Source: Rhodobacteraceae bacterium HTCC2150 (lineage in GTDB: Bacteria; Pseudomonadota; Alphaproteobacteria; Rhodobacterales; Rhodobacteraceae). From it: a DNA stretch of 64,000 nucleotides. Below the pieces are notes generated by a model. The model had not been told where the DNA came from and ran no database searches. It saw only the letters and a program-made list of their open reading frames with translations. The stretch lies in assembly GCA_000169395.1 (NCBI GenBank), contig AAXZ01000001.1, positions 124,001-188,000 of the forward strand, read 5' to 3'. Position 1 is the stretch's first letter. Every line of letters begins with the position of its first letter. This document shows, piece after piece, positions 36,064 to 45,114 of the stretch. The position numbers and the translations under genes are program-made.

Positions 36064-36465
36064 ATGGGTGCGCCAGATACCATCCAGGTCTTCGTGCCGC
36101 TGAAGCTGCGTAAGAAGAACGAACGCCCAGAAATCTTGCCACCTGCAGACTACCTGCCCAGCGAGGATCAGACCCAAGATCCGCATATCCTGCGCGCCAT
36201 CGGCCGCGCCTGGGCCTGGCGGCGGCGCATGGAGGCTGGCGAGTTCGGGACAGTGCGCGATCTCGCAATCGCAGTGAACCTCGCAGAGCGCCATGTCAGC
36301 AGGCAGTTGAGGTTGGCGTACTTAGCGCCGGAGGTACTGAAGCGGCTGGTTTACAAGCGTGACGCCGTCGCCGTAACCGAAATCAACCTCAGCAATTGTG
36401 CGGCACTGCCTTGGGCGGATCAGGCAAAGAGAGTCTTTGATGAGGCCGAACGGGGTGGTGTCTGA
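36064..36465 (+). pseudogene. C-terminal fragment resembling a serine recombinase (HTH segment)
   Basis: The 133-codon frame includes RDLAIAVNLAERHVSRQLRL followed by AYLAPEVLKRL. This resembles the helix-turn-helix segment near the C-terminus of Pin-like/large serine recombinases in alphaproteobacteria. No catalytic domain is present. Its ATG overlaps the stop of another short plus-strand reading (TAATG) that ends in R-R-L-D-A-A-E and was probably cut by the IS6 sequence. I read both as relics of an integrated element. A free-standing small DNA-binding protein is the alternative. Confidence 0.45.
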
Positions 36466-36702
36466 AGAGCACTCACGGCCCACTGCGGACCTTCGTGGAC
36501 GGCGCAGCGAACGGCGGTTGAGAGCCCACATACGCATTCGAGATTTGCGCAGCATCCGTCGCGAACAGCGGAATGCAGACGTTGGCTGCAGTTGCAAAAC
36601 AATCACGCAATAACTTGGGGCTCAGTCAAACATCCTGTGTTTAATCCGAACATCAAATGCCATCACTTTAGGTAAACTTCGCACCCACCAATGGGCCTAG
36701 AT

Positions 36703-37119
36703 CTATCGAAGTACCATCACCGAACGATCAGAATGGCGCACAATGCGTGCGGCGTTTGAGCCCAGCAGGTAATCTTTCAAATCTTCACGCCCCCCGCCCA
36801 CAACGATCAGACTTGCGTCAAGTTCATTGGCCAGAGCGATCACTTGATCGTAGACGGTGCCAAAACGGATATGGGTTTCAGCGCTGGTTCGGGTATCCAA
36901 GCACAGTTGCTCAACCTCTTTGCGAGCGGCTGCTAATGAGTTTGCCTCAAACCCTTCGGCAAACTGGGTGCCGACGATGGCCATTTTGACATCTGGCACC
37001 ATCGAACAAACGTGGAGTTCAGCTTCCCAGCCCTTTGCTAAACCAGATGCCCTACGGATCAGATCTCTTGCTTCTGCAGGTAAAGCTGCGTCGATTGAGA
37101 GCAGTACTTTCTTGAACAT
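36703..37119 (-). CDS. Universal stress protein (UspA family)
   Basis: The 138-residue single Usp domain starts with the strand FKKVLLSID. It ends with the nucleotide-binding loop region VVGGGREDLKDYLLGSNA and RIVRHSDRSVMVLR, matching the G-2x-G-9x-G-(S/N) pattern of ATP-binding members. GGAGG lies upstream of ATG 37119 and overlaps the stop of the TRAP permease gene (stop at 37131), so the two are translationally coupled. Usp proteins encoded with TRAP transporters, such as TeaD beside TeaABC in Halomonas, bind ATP and tune transporter activity. A similar role is likely here. Confidence 0.9.
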   Translation of the reverse strand: MFKKVLLSIDAALPAEARDLIRRASGLAKGWEAELHVCSMVPDVKMAIVGTQFAEGFEANSLAAARKEVEQLCLDTRTSAETHIRFGTVYDQVIALANELDASLIVVGGGREDLKDYLLGSNAARIVRHSDRSVMVLR

Positions 37120-37130
37120 TTCACACCTCC

Positions 37131-39755
37131 TCAGAACGGCGCTTGGGTTGCACGGCGGCTTTGACCCCAGCCTATCACAAGCATCAATAGCAGGGCCGGG
37201 ATGAAAAATAATTCTTTTGGTGGTCGATCGTTTTCGATTTCAACTGCCACGATTTGCGCAGGTTCGTCGCCGTAGAAATCATAGTCATTTGCCAAAGCTT
37301 CAAAGAATGGCGTACCGGGGAATGGCTCGTCCAGAACCAGCGTCTCACCTTCGATAAAGACAGTGAGTCCCACGTCACGCAGACGCGCCTCTCCGCTGCC
37401 TTCCAAGGCTGCGGTCATTAGGACGGTTTTCTGACCCACAATTCCGGTATCAAAATCTGGTGCCGAGATGACCAAGCGCATTTCGGTGCCAGTTGGGACT
37501 TTGCCAATTTCCTCAATCACGGCTACTCCGGTGGACATGATATATTTGTCCTGCCACTGGTTCAGCCAGAAATCCGGTCGGAAGAGCGTAAAGACGATCA
37601 GCAAGATAACTGCCGTTTCCCACTTCTTGCTTTTGGCAATGAAGTAGCCCTGTGTGGCGGCCGCGAATAAAAGCATGGCGATCAGGGATACGAAAAACAC
37701 AAGGATCGCCTTGGCAAAGCCCACATCTATCAGCAACAGATCGGTGTTGAAGATGAACATGAACGGCAGCAGCGCGGTTCGGATGTCATAGCTGAAGCCA
37801 ACTATGCCCGTTCGGATCGGATCGCCCCGTGAAATCGCTGCAGCAGCGTAGGCGGCCAATCCTACAGGGGGCGTGTCATCGGCCAGAATTCCAAAGTAGA
37901 ACACAAACATATGGACTGCGATCAGTGGAACAATCAAACCTGATTGCGCACCGACGCTCACGATCACCGGCGCCATCAATGATGACACAACAATATAGTT
38001 CGCGGTGGTTGGCAGCCCCATTCCCAGGATCAGTGAGAGGATGGCGACTAGGACCAGAAGGACCATCAAGTTGCCGCCCGAAACGACTTCGATCACTTGA
38101 CCGATGATCTGGTGTGCACCTGTTAGGGAAATGGTGCCGACGATAATACCAGCCGCCCCAGTCGCGACACCGATACCGATCATGTTACGGGCACCGCTTT
38201 CAAGAGCGTTTACGAAGTCTTTCCAACCTTCCCGTACACCTTCCGCAAGCGCGCCTTCGCCCCGCATCATCGCCTTAAGGGGCCGATGGCTCAGCGCGAC
38301 AATTACCATGGTGATTGTCGCCCAGTATGCTGACAAAGCTGGTGATAGGCGGTCTAGATGCTCGGTGCGCACCATCAGGTTCCAGACCAGTACAAAAATC
38401 GGCAACGCGTAATAGGCTCCACCCCAGAAAGTGGGTGTCAGACGTGGAGCGACAACGACGTCTGAATTGGGGTCGTCCACTTCAACATCCGGATACTTGG
38501 ATGAGACATAGAGCAATACCAAGTAGGCGATGACCAATAATACTAAGGAAGGATAGACTGTCGCACCTGGCATCATAGGTTCCAACATAGCGCGGATGCC
38601 GATCACGGCGAATGTGATCGCGGCCATGGCGAAAAAGCCTGTCAGGAACAGGATCAAAATCATAACGACGCCGATGCTACGCCCAGGCTTTTTAAGACCC
38701 TGAAGGCCCATCTTAAGGCTTTCTAAGTGCACGATGTAAAGCAAAGCGATGTAGGAAATCACCGCTGGTAGGAAGGCGTGTTTGACGACTTCGATGTAGG
38801 GAATATTGACGTATTCAACCATCAGGAACGCCGCAGCCCCCATCACGGGCGGGGTCAGTTGGCCGTTGGTTGAGGAGGCAACTTCGACTGCACCCGCCTT
38901 TTCAGGGCTAAACCCGATCCGCTTCATCAGCGGAATGGTAAAGGTGCCGGTTGTGACAGTGTTGGCGATGGATGAGCCCGAAATCATGCCGGTCATCATA
39001 GAGGACAACACCGATGCCTTGGCTGGCCCGCCCCGCAATGCGCCCAGAAGCGCAATAGCAACCTTAATGAACCAGTTACCGCCACCTGCCTTTTCAAGCA
39101 GGGCGCCAAAAAGCACGAACAAAAAGATCATCGTGGTGGAAACACCCAAGGCGACGCCAAAAACGCCCTCTGTCTGCATCCAATAATGGCCCATCGCCTT
39201 TTTGAACGACGCGCCGCCGTAGTTAGTGACATTGCCGACCCATTCAGAATAGCCACCAAAGAAAGCAAGGCAGAGGAAAAGGCCGCCAATAACCACCAAG
39301 GGCAAGCCGAGCGAACGGAAGACAGCGATCATCAATACAATCATGCCAATGCCGGACATCATAATATCTGTCGGGGTCCAAAGACCGGGGCGGTCGGCTA
39401 TTTCGAAACGGAAGATGACAAGATACAAACAGGCTGAAATACCAAGAGCAACAAGCACCCAATCATACCAAGGAATGCGATTGCGGTGGCCGAGGATGGG
39501 AAAGGCGAGCGTGGCCAGCGTCAGCGCAAAGGCCAGATGTACATAGCGGGCCTGCGCAACGATGTTGGCAAAGTCGTTGATGCTGGTCATCTGGGCGACA
39601 ATACCCGGAACCTTCGACGCAATATAAAGCTGAAATACCGACCAGAGAATGCAAATCCAAAAGATCAATTTGGCGGAGAAACCTGTGACATGACGCGCGC
39701 CGGTGTCGGCTTCTGCTACCATGTCTTCGGCGGTTCCTTCAGTTGCGTCAGACAT
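37131..39755 (-). CDS. TRAP transporter fused permease (TAXI type, DctQM-like)
   Basis: The 874-residue integral membrane protein fuses the small (4-TM) and large (12-TM, DctM-like) TRAP permease parts, as is usual for TAXI systems. Landmarks include GNWFIKVAIALLGALRGGPA then KASVLSSMMTGMISGSS, NGQLTPPVMGAAAF and GMGLPTTANYIVV. The last 200 residues carry a soluble segment and closing TM helix resembling DUF3394, seen on many TAXI permeases. It moves a substrate delivered by the binding protein, driven by an ion gradient. GAGGGAG precedes ATG 39755. The gene follows the binding-protein gene after a 104-bp gap containing a hairpin and is coupled to the universal stress gene downstream. Confidence 0.93.
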   Translation of the reverse strand: MSDATEGTAEDMVAEADTGARHVTGFSAKLIFWICILWSVFQLYIASKVPGIVAQMTSINDFANIVAQARYVHLAFALTLATLAFPILGHRNRIPWYDWVLVALGISACLYLVIFRFEIADRPGLWTPTDIMMSGIGMIVLMIAVFRSLGLPLVVIGGLFLCLAFFGGYSEWVGNVTNYGGASFKKAMGHYWMQTEGVFGVALGVSTTMIFLFVLFGALLEKAGGGNWFIKVAIALLGALRGGPAKASVLSSMMTGMISGSSIANTVTTGTFTIPLMKRIGFSPEKAGAVEVASSTNGQLTPPVMGAAAFLMVEYVNIPYIEVVKHAFLPAVISYIALLYIVHLESLKMGLQGLKKPGRSIGVVMILILFLTGFFAMAAITFAVIGIRAMLEPMMPGATVYPSLVLLVIAYLVLLYVSSKYPDVEVDDPNSDVVVAPRLTPTFWGGAYYALPIFVLVWNLMVRTEHLDRLSPALSAYWATITMVIVALSHRPLKAMMRGEGALAEGVREGWKDFVNALESGARNMIGIGVATGAAGIIVGTISLTGAHQIIGQVIEVVSGGNLMVLLVLVAILSLILGMGLPTTANYIVVSSLMAPVIVSVGAQSGLIVPLIAVHMFVFYFGILADDTPPVGLAAYAAAAISRGDPIRTGIVGFSYDIRTALLPFMFIFNTDLLLIDVGFAKAILVFFVSLIAMLLFAAATQGYFIAKSKKWETAVILLIVFTLFRPDFWLNQWQDKYIMSTGVAVIEEIGKVPTGTEMRLVISAPDFDTGIVGQKTVLMTAALEGSGEARLRDVGLTVFIEGETLVLDEPFPGTPFFEALANDYDFYGDEPAQIVAVEIENDRPPKELFFIPALLLMLVIGWGQSRRATQAPF

Positions 39756-39800
39756 CGTTCCCCACTCCCTCGGATCGGTTCAGGATTTCAATTCTTCTGT

Positions 39801-39833
39801 AAAAAAGGCCAGCGCATGAGAGTACGCGCTGGC
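39801..39833 (-). terminator. Hairpin terminator/attenuator between binding protein and permease
   Basis: A perfect 8-bp stem (GCCAGCGC at 39808-39815, GCGCTGGC at 39826-39833) with a 10-base loop is followed on the minus strand by CTTTTTT. It lies between the binding-protein stop (39860) and permease start (39755). It would end part of the transcripts and so give more binding protein than permease, a common pattern in binding-protein transporters. Confidence 0.8.
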
Positions 39834-39859
39834 TTTGTTTGTTTAGTCGCTAGGCATCA

Positions 39860-40828
39860 TTAGTCGATGAGACCCAGTTCCTTATATGCCTTCTCGGCAC
39901 CCGGATGCAGCGGAGCGGACAGGCCGTCGCTTACCATCTGGCTTGCATCAAGATTGGCAAATGCAGGGTGCAGACCGCGGAAGTCGTCAAGGTTCGACAT
40001 CACAGACTTGGCGACGATATAGGCAACCTCATCAGGCACATTGGCCGAAGTTACGAAGGTCGCGCCGACACCAAATGTGGTCGTGTCGCTGTCATTACCT
40101 TTATACATACTGGCCGGAATAGTAGCGACACGGTAGAACGAGTTGTCTGCAACCAACTGGTCGATCGCAGCGCCGGTAACGGAAACAAGATCCACGTCAC
40201 AGGTTGTGGTGGCTTCTTTCACAGCGGCGGATGGGTGACCGATGGTATAGATCATCGCGTCGATATTGCCGTCGCAAAGCTGCTTGGCCATTTCTGAACC
40301 TTTGTACTCGGTCGCAAGGGCGAAGTCGTCCATGCTGATGCCAAATGCTTCCATTGCAACTTCCATAGTTGCGCGCTGACCGGAACCTGGGTTGCCGACG
40401 TTAACGCGCTTGCCAACCAGATCTTCGAACGAAGATACACCTGCATCAGAACGCGCCATCAATGTGAACGGCTCTGGATGCACCGAGAACATCGCCCGGA
40501 TTTCAGGGAAATGGTTATCAGCGAACTTCGAGGTGCCATTGTAAGCGTGGTACTGCCAGTCAGACTGGGCAACGCCGAACTCTAGCTCGCCTGCCTTAAT
40601 GGTGTTGATGTTGTAAACCGAGCCGCCTGTGGACTCGACAGCGCAACGGATGCCGTGCTCTTTGCGGTCGCGGTTCACCAGACGGCAGATTGCGCCACCT
40701 GTTGGATAGTAAACGCCGGTCACACCGCCGGTGCCGATCGAAATAAATTGCTGCTGGGCGGCTGCAGAGCCTCCAACAGTCATTGCAGCAGCGGTGACTG
40801 CTGCGCCGATTACGGTTGTTAGTTTCAT
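39860..40828 (-). CDS. TAXI-family TRAP transporter solute-binding protein
   Basis: The 322-residue periplasmic protein has a signal peptide cleaved near SAAA/Q (residue 24). The mature start ISIGTGGVTGVYYPTGGAIC is the hallmark TAXI motif, and GKRVNVGNPGSGQRATMEVA is the second conserved ligand-lobe segment. It captures a small carboxylate or amino acid in the periplasm for the fused permease encoded downstream. AGGGAG precedes ATG 40828. The neighbouring aminotransferase and BKACE genes suggest that the ligand is an amino acid; the ligand cannot be read from the sequence. Confidence 0.93.
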   Translation of the reverse strand: MKLTTVIGAAVTAAAMTVGGSAAAQQQFISIGTGGVTGVYYPTGGAICRLVNRDRKEHGIRCAVESTGGSVYNINTIKAGELEFGVAQSDWQYHAYNGTSKFADNHFPEIRAMFSVHPEPFTLMARSDAGVSSFEDLVGKRVNVGNPGSGQRATMEVAMEAFGISMDDFALATEYKGSEMAKQLCDGNIDAMIYTIGHPSAAVKEATTTCDVDLVSVTGAAIDQLVADNSFYRVATIPASMYKGNDSDTTTFGVGATFVTSANVPDEVAYIVAKSVMSNLDDFRGLHPAFANLDASQMVSDGLSAPLHPGAEKAYKELGLID

Positions 40829-40922
40829 AAGATTCTCCCTAGTCTTGGCAAAGCGCTACATTTGGGTCTTCGCCTTTTGATATCGGGATGATTGCTAATG
40901 ACGTTCGGAATGTCACCAATAA

Positions 40923-41810
40923 CTAATGTTTTTTTTGGGCGATCCAGTAGGCGTTATAATCGCGCCGCAAATTCTCGTAGGATCTGATTCTTTTCTGAGC
41001 CTCTTCACCCCCTCTTTCGATAAGGACTGCGATCAGTCCTTCAACCAGTGCCATCATGCCGGTGAAGCACCCGAAACGGTGCGTGCTGATAACCGATGTA
41101 GACAAGATATGCTCGGGGTCAAAGTCGGCTGAAACTACATCAGAATCGGTGATTAGAATTAGTTTCATACCCATGTTTTTGGCAAATTTGCAGGCTTCAA
41201 TCGTTTCGCGTGAATAGGGGGTAATGGTGATGGCAATCAACACATCTTCTGGGCCGGCATCCTTCAGCTCGTCGATCGCACTGTTCATGTGGCGAGGGAT
41301 AAGTTGCAATGATGTCAATGACATACGACCAACATAGTTAAAGTAATACGCGATTGAATAACTCGCCCTAACCGCTGTTATATATACCGTCCTTGCCCCA
41401 AGCAGCGTATCCACGGCCTGCTCTAGCTTGTCTGGGGTGTGACGCTCTAATGAGCTTTTCACAATTGCCATCGCATTGCGGGATGCATCGGCATAGACAG
41501 AGCCCACTTCAGATGCTTCGCGATGTTCTTTCATCCAGTCGGGTTCAGCTATGGCTTCAGTGGTTGAAACCAATGCATGCCGAAATGGTTCACGAAGCTC
41601 TTCAAAGCTGGAATATCCAAGCTTTTTTGCGATCTGAACAAGCGTGTACGTACTAACCCTAGCCTTCTCGGCGGTCTCGCGAATTGGGTCCAAACCAAAG
41701 TCGTTGGGGTAGTCGATGATGTATTTTGCGGCGGTTCTGAGCTGAGGGGGTAAAGTACTAATAGATTGTTTTAAAAGAAAAATAGTCTGTGATTTTCGCG
41801 TTGGATCCAT
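40923..41810 (-). CDS. RpiR/MurR-family transcriptional regulator
   Basis: The 295-residue protein has an N-terminal RpiR helix-turn-helix (about residues 8-80: RETAEKARVSTYTLVQIAKK then LGYSSFEELR) and a C-terminal SIS domain (about 125-260: VYITAVRASYSIAYYF, VLIAITITPYSRETIEACKF, MKLILITDSD). SIS domains sense phosphorylated sugars or related ligands. It is transcribed away from the BKACE/aminotransferase operon and sits upstream of the TRAP genes in the same direction. It probably controls both sets through the palindrome at 41840-41861. Confidence 0.9.
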   Translation of the reverse strand: MDPTRKSQTIFLLKQSISTLPPQLRTAAKYIIDYPNDFGLDPIRETAEKARVSTYTLVQIAKKLGYSSFEELREPFRHALVSTTEAIAEPDWMKEHREASEVGSVYADASRNAMAIVKSSLERHTPDKLEQAVDTLLGARTVYITAVRASYSIAYYFNYVGRMSLTSLQLIPRHMNSAIDELKDAGPEDVLIAITITPYSRETIEACKFAKNMGMKLILITDSDVVSADFDPEHILSTSVISTHRFGCFTGMMALVEGLIAVLIERGGEEAQKRIRSYENLRRDYNAYWIAQKKH

Positions 41811-41839
41811 GTGATTCGTTCACCTTTACTGGTATGCCT

Positions 41840-41861
41840 AAAAATAACATACGTTATTTTT
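41840..41861. promoter_or_regulatory. Palindromic operator candidate for the RpiR-type regulator
   Basis: AAAAATAAC (41840-41848) and GTTATTTTT (41853-41861) form perfect 9-bp arms around ATAC. The site lies 30 bp upstream of the regulator start and about 92 bp before the BKACE start, so one bound dimer could govern both promoters. A partial A/T-rich echo (GACTATTTTTGTG) follows near 41872. Confidence 0.7.
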
Positions 41862-41953
41862 GTAGGATATTGACTATTTTTGTGTTCTTCCCCCTAATCT
41901 TTGAAGATATGTCGCGCGTCGTGTTGCGGTCAAAATCTTGAAAAGGGAAACAG

Positions 41954-42739
41954 ATGGTCAAACATTATTCGCTGACTGTTGCGCCAAACGGGGCACGCCT
42001 TCGCAAGTCGGAGCACGCTGGTGTTCCGACCACCGAAGAAGAACTGGTTAAAACAGCGCAAGCTTGTTTCAATGCCGGTGCTGGTACGATCCACTTGCAT
42101 GTGCGTGAAGACGATGAGAGCCACTCATTGGATGCAGCACGCTATCGTTTGGCGATCACGGCAATCAGACAAGCGGTCCCCGGTATGGCGATCCAGATCA
42201 CCACAGAAAGTGGCGGAACTTTCGACGTTGCCGAACAGCTGACCTGTCTATGCGAAGTCGCACCGGATGCAGCCAGCGTTGCCGTGCGTGAGATTGCCCG
42301 TGATGCGTTACGAAGTTCAGAGTTCTACAGAACCGCAAGCGAGTTAGGCGTTACCCTTCAATATATCGTCTATTCACCTGAGGATCTGGAAACACTTGTG
42401 TCATGGATTGCAGAGGGGGTTGTGCCCAATGGCAGCCACGAAGTTCTAATAGTTCTCGGTCGCTACTCAGACGGCAAACTGGCGAAACCCGAAGATCTTT
42501 GCACGTTCCTACCGTTGATCGAGAGCTCGCGGTTTCGTTGGACGCTGTGCGCGTTTGGAAAGCATGAACAGGCGTGTCTTTTGGCAGCGCTTCACGCAGG
42601 TGGACATGCCCGAATAGGTTTTGAAAACAACACCGTAGCGCCTGATGGAACGGTGTTTTCTGACAATCAATCCTCGGTTGCCAGTTTTGTGAAGGCTGCG
42701 AAGGATAGTAGTTATGAAGTAATGGAGCACGCGGCATGA
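41954..42739 (+). CDS. Beta-keto acid cleavage enzyme (BKACE, DUF849/Kce family)
   Basis: The 261-residue TIM-barrel protein begins with the family pattern LTVAPNGARLRKSEHAGVP. It contains the zinc-binding pair in TIHLHVRED (His47 and His49) and the late RIGFENNT motif, which supplies the conserved arginine and glutamate. BKACE enzymes condense a beta-keto acid with acetyl-CoA and cleave it to acetoacetate and a new CoA ester; the founding member acts on 3-keto-5-aminohexanoate in lysine fermentation. The substrate here is unknown. AAGGGA lies 8 bp before ATG 41954. The stop overlaps the aminotransferase start (ATGA), so the pair is coupled and the aminotransferase probably supplies its keto acid. 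Confidence 0.9.
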   Translation: MVKHYSLTVAPNGARLRKSEHAGVPTTEEELVKTAQACFNAGAGTIHLHVREDDESHSLDAARYRLAITAIRQAVPGMAIQITTESGGTFDVAEQLTCLCEVAPDAASVAVREIARDALRSSEFYRTASELGVTLQYIVYSPEDLETLVSWIAEGVVPNGSHEVLIVLGRYSDGKLAKPEDLCTFLPLIESSRFRWTLCAFGKHEQACLLAALHAGGHARIGFENNTVAPDGTVFSDNQSSVASFVKAAKDSSYEVMEHAA

Positions 42740-44058
42740 GCCATGTATTTCCCCGTCACACCAAAGCCTCACTTCCGACCGCGTCACACGGTGAAGGCTG
42801 CTATCTGTACGATACAAATGGCAAACAGTACTTTGACGGTTCCGGCGGCGCAGCAGTGTCTTGTTTGGGGCACGGCGATCCAGAAATCATCGAGGCTGTT
42901 CAGAAACAGCTTTCGTACCTTGCCTTTGCGCACACGGGTTTTTTCACTAGCGAACCAGCCGAGCAACTGGCCGAGCTTTTGGCCAAACACGCACCCGGAG
43001 ATTTGGATCGCGTGTATTTTGTATCTGGCGGATCGGAGGCCACTGAAGCTGCATTGAAACTGGCGCGTCAGTATCACGTCGAGAATAATGAGCCGCAGCG
43101 CAAGCACATTATCGCGCGGCGCCAAAGCTACCACGGTAATACGCTTGGCGTGCTGGCAGCTGGGGGCAATCAATGGCGGCGACAACAGTTTTCACCGTTG
43201 CTGATAGACGTCAATCATATTGCGCCCTGCTACGAGTATGCCGAAAAACGAGATGACGAAAACAGCTACGACTACGGTCAACGGGTAGCACAAGAGCTAG
43301 AGGATGAAATCCTTCAGCTTGGACCTGACACCGTTATAGCTTTTATTGCCGAGCCTATAGTTGGGGCGACGTTAGGGGCCGTGCCTCCTGTTGACGGCTA
43401 TTTCAAGCGTATACGGGAAATCTGCGACAAATATGGTGTTATCTTGATCCTGGACGAGGTCATGTGCGGCATGGGGCGAACCGGACCTATGTTTGCTTGC
43501 GAGACCGAGGGAATCATCCCGGATATTCTTTGCATCGCAAAAGGCTTAGGAGCTGGCTACCAGCCGATAGGCGCAATGATTTGTTCATCGAAGCTTTATC
43601 AGACGATCAAGGACGGCTCGGGGTATTTCCAACATGGGCACACCTATATCGGTCATCCCGTGGCGTGTGCGGCAGGTCTAGCCGTTGTTAACGCAATCCT
43701 TGAAAAGGGATTGCTGCCTCGTGTCGAACAAATGGGAAATCTGCTAAGATCTGAACTACAATCATCTCTGGCCCAACACCCCAATGTCGGAGATATCCGC
43801 GGACGAGGTTTATTTGCTGGAATTGAACTCGTAGCCGATCGGGAAAGAAAAACGCCATTTGAATCGTCATGCGGAGTCGCAAGCAAGCTTAAATCCTCAG
43901 CATTCGAACACGGTCTAATCTGCTACCCAATGCCCGGGACACGCGATGGCAAAAGCGGTGATCACGTCCTCTTGGCACCACCTTTCATTACTTCCGCCAC
44001 ACAGGTGGGCGAAGTCGTAGAGAAGCTGACTTTGGCTGTGAATGAAGTGTGCGGTTGA
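42736..44058 (+). CDS. Class III pyridoxal-phosphate aminotransferase
   Basis: The 440-residue fold-type I aminotransferase has the phosphate-binding SGGSEA motif (97-102), the cofactor Asp in LILDEVMCGMGRTG (Asp240) and the Schiff-base lysine in CIAKGLGAGYQP (Lys269). Class III enzymes act on omega- or beta-amino acids such as beta-alanine, 4-aminobutyrate or diamines. Coupling by ATGA to the BKACE gene suggests that its product is a beta-keto acid, so its natural substrate may be a beta-amino acid imported by the nearby TAXI transporter (inference). An IS481 element begins 57 bp after the stop and may have separated it from further pathway genes. Confidence 0.9.
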   Translation: MSHVFPRHTKASLPTASHGEGCYLYDTNGKQYFDGSGGAAVSCLGHGDPEIIEAVQKQLSYLAFAHTGFFTSEPAEQLAELLAKHAPGDLDRVYFVSGGSEATEAALKLARQYHVENNEPQRKHIIARRQSYHGNTLGVLAAGGNQWRRQQFSPLLIDVNHIAPCYEYAEKRDDENSYDYGQRVAQELEDEILQLGPDTVIAFIAEPIVGATLGAVPPVDGYFKRIREICDKYGVILILDEVMCGMGRTGPMFACETEGIIPDILCIAKGLGAGYQPIGAMICSSKLYQTIKDGSGYFQHGHTYIGHPVACAAGLAVVNAILEKGLLPRVEQMGNLLRSELQSSLAQHPNVGDIRGRGLFAGIELVADRERKTPFESSCGVASKLKSSAFEHGLICYPMPGTRDGKSGDHVLLAPPFITSATQVGEVVEKLTLAVNEVCG

Positions 44059-44114
44059 AAGAAAACGAGCGGCGCGCAAATTGGCACTGAGTCGTAGTTA
44101 TTCGGTGCGCAAAC

Positions 44115-45114
44115 TGTAAGGTGCGGTTACTGGTGAAACATCTTATTTGTTAATCATAACTTTTCTCTGAGCGCTTCGTAAGGGGTTTTTCCAGGGTGGA
44201 CGCCATGGGGTCTGTGGAAATTGTAGAAGCGCTCCCATTCGTCCAGTTTGGCTTCAAGATCAACATCTCCCTTGTAGCTAAGAAGCTGGTAAAACTCCTC
44301 TCCATCGGATCTGTGTGAACGTTCGACTTTACCGTTGAGTTGAGGTGTCCCGCGTTTGATGTAAGCGTACCGGATACCAAGGTCTTCGACATGCCAGTGG
44401 AACTTGGCCTGGAACTCATGGCCATTGTCCGTCCTGATCTCGCGGATGCGGAAAGGAAACTTTTCAATGATGTGATCCGTGAAATCGATGGCGTCGGCCT
44501 GGGTGTGCTTTTCATAGATCTTCAGGGCGCGAACGCGCGTTGCATCATCGATGGCTGTGTATTGGAAACGACGTACCTTCTCACCTTCTTTACCGATGAA
44601 AGTCAGAAACTTAACATCCATCTGAATGTGATGACCCGGGACTTGTTTCTGATAGCGCTTGGTATGAACCTTGCGCATGCGGGTACCGCGAGGAAGACGG
44701 TTTATCCCGTGCCGACGCAGAATACGTGAAACCGTTGCATCAGATATCTTGATGTTGTGATAACGCGCCAGATACCAAACGATCCGCATTGGTCCGAGAT
44801 GGTATTTACGACGAAGATAGAGCACTTTTTCTTCGCGCTCGGGCGGCGTCCTATTGGCGTGCCATTTTGGGATGGGTTGTGCGTTGATCAGGCCAGCTTC
44901 GCCTCGCTCTGAGTAGGCCTTGCGCCATCTGTAAAAACTCGCGCGGCCGATCCCGAAATACCTACAAGTTTTCGCAACATGGCCAATCTCTTCGGCGTAT
45001 CGAAGAACCCGCAATTTACGCGGTATCTCGCGTTGATCCTTGTTCATTTACATCTCCTTCTTCCCAATCACGGGAGGTTAAAGGAAATGTCTCGCGAGTA
45101 ACGACATATCTACA
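44115..45114 (-). mobile_element. Complete IS481-family insertion sequence (about 1.0 kb)
   Basis: The ends are imperfect inverted repeats beginning TGTAAGGTGCGGTTACTGG at 44115 and, on the other strand, TGTAGATATGTCGTTACTCG from 45114. Both run to a shared GA(A/G)ACAT block and have the TGT...ACA termini usual for the family. One intact transposase gene fills the element. I see no clear target-site duplication in the flanks (GCAAAC and ACTTGG). Confidence 0.85.
44154..45047 (-). CDS. IS481-family transposase
   Basis: The intact 297-residue protein has an N-terminal helix-turn-helix (VAKTCRYFGIGRASFYRWRK). A DDE integrase core follows, with the aspartates in HHIQMDVKFL and EIRTDNGHEF and the glutamate in GKVERSHRSDGEEF. 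It catalyses cut/copy-and-paste of the element bounded by the repeats at 44115 and 45114. GGAGATGT lies just before ATG 45047. A fragment of a near-identical element lies at 35120-35199, so the family has been active in this replicon more than once. Confidence 0.95.
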   Translation of the reverse strand: MNKDQREIPRKLRVLRYAEEIGHVAKTCRYFGIGRASFYRWRKAYSERGEAGLINAQPIPKWHANRTPPEREEKVLYLRRKYHLGPMRIVWYLARYHNIKISDATVSRILRRHGINRLPRGTRMRKVHTKRYQKQVPGHHIQMDVKFLTFIGKEGEKVRRFQYTAIDDATRVRALKIYEKHTQADAIDFTDHIIEKFPFRIREIRTDNGHEFQAKFHWHVEDLGIRYAYIKRGTPQLNGKVERSHRSDGEEFYQLLSYKGDVDLEAKLDEWERFYNFHRPHGVHPGKTPYEALREKL

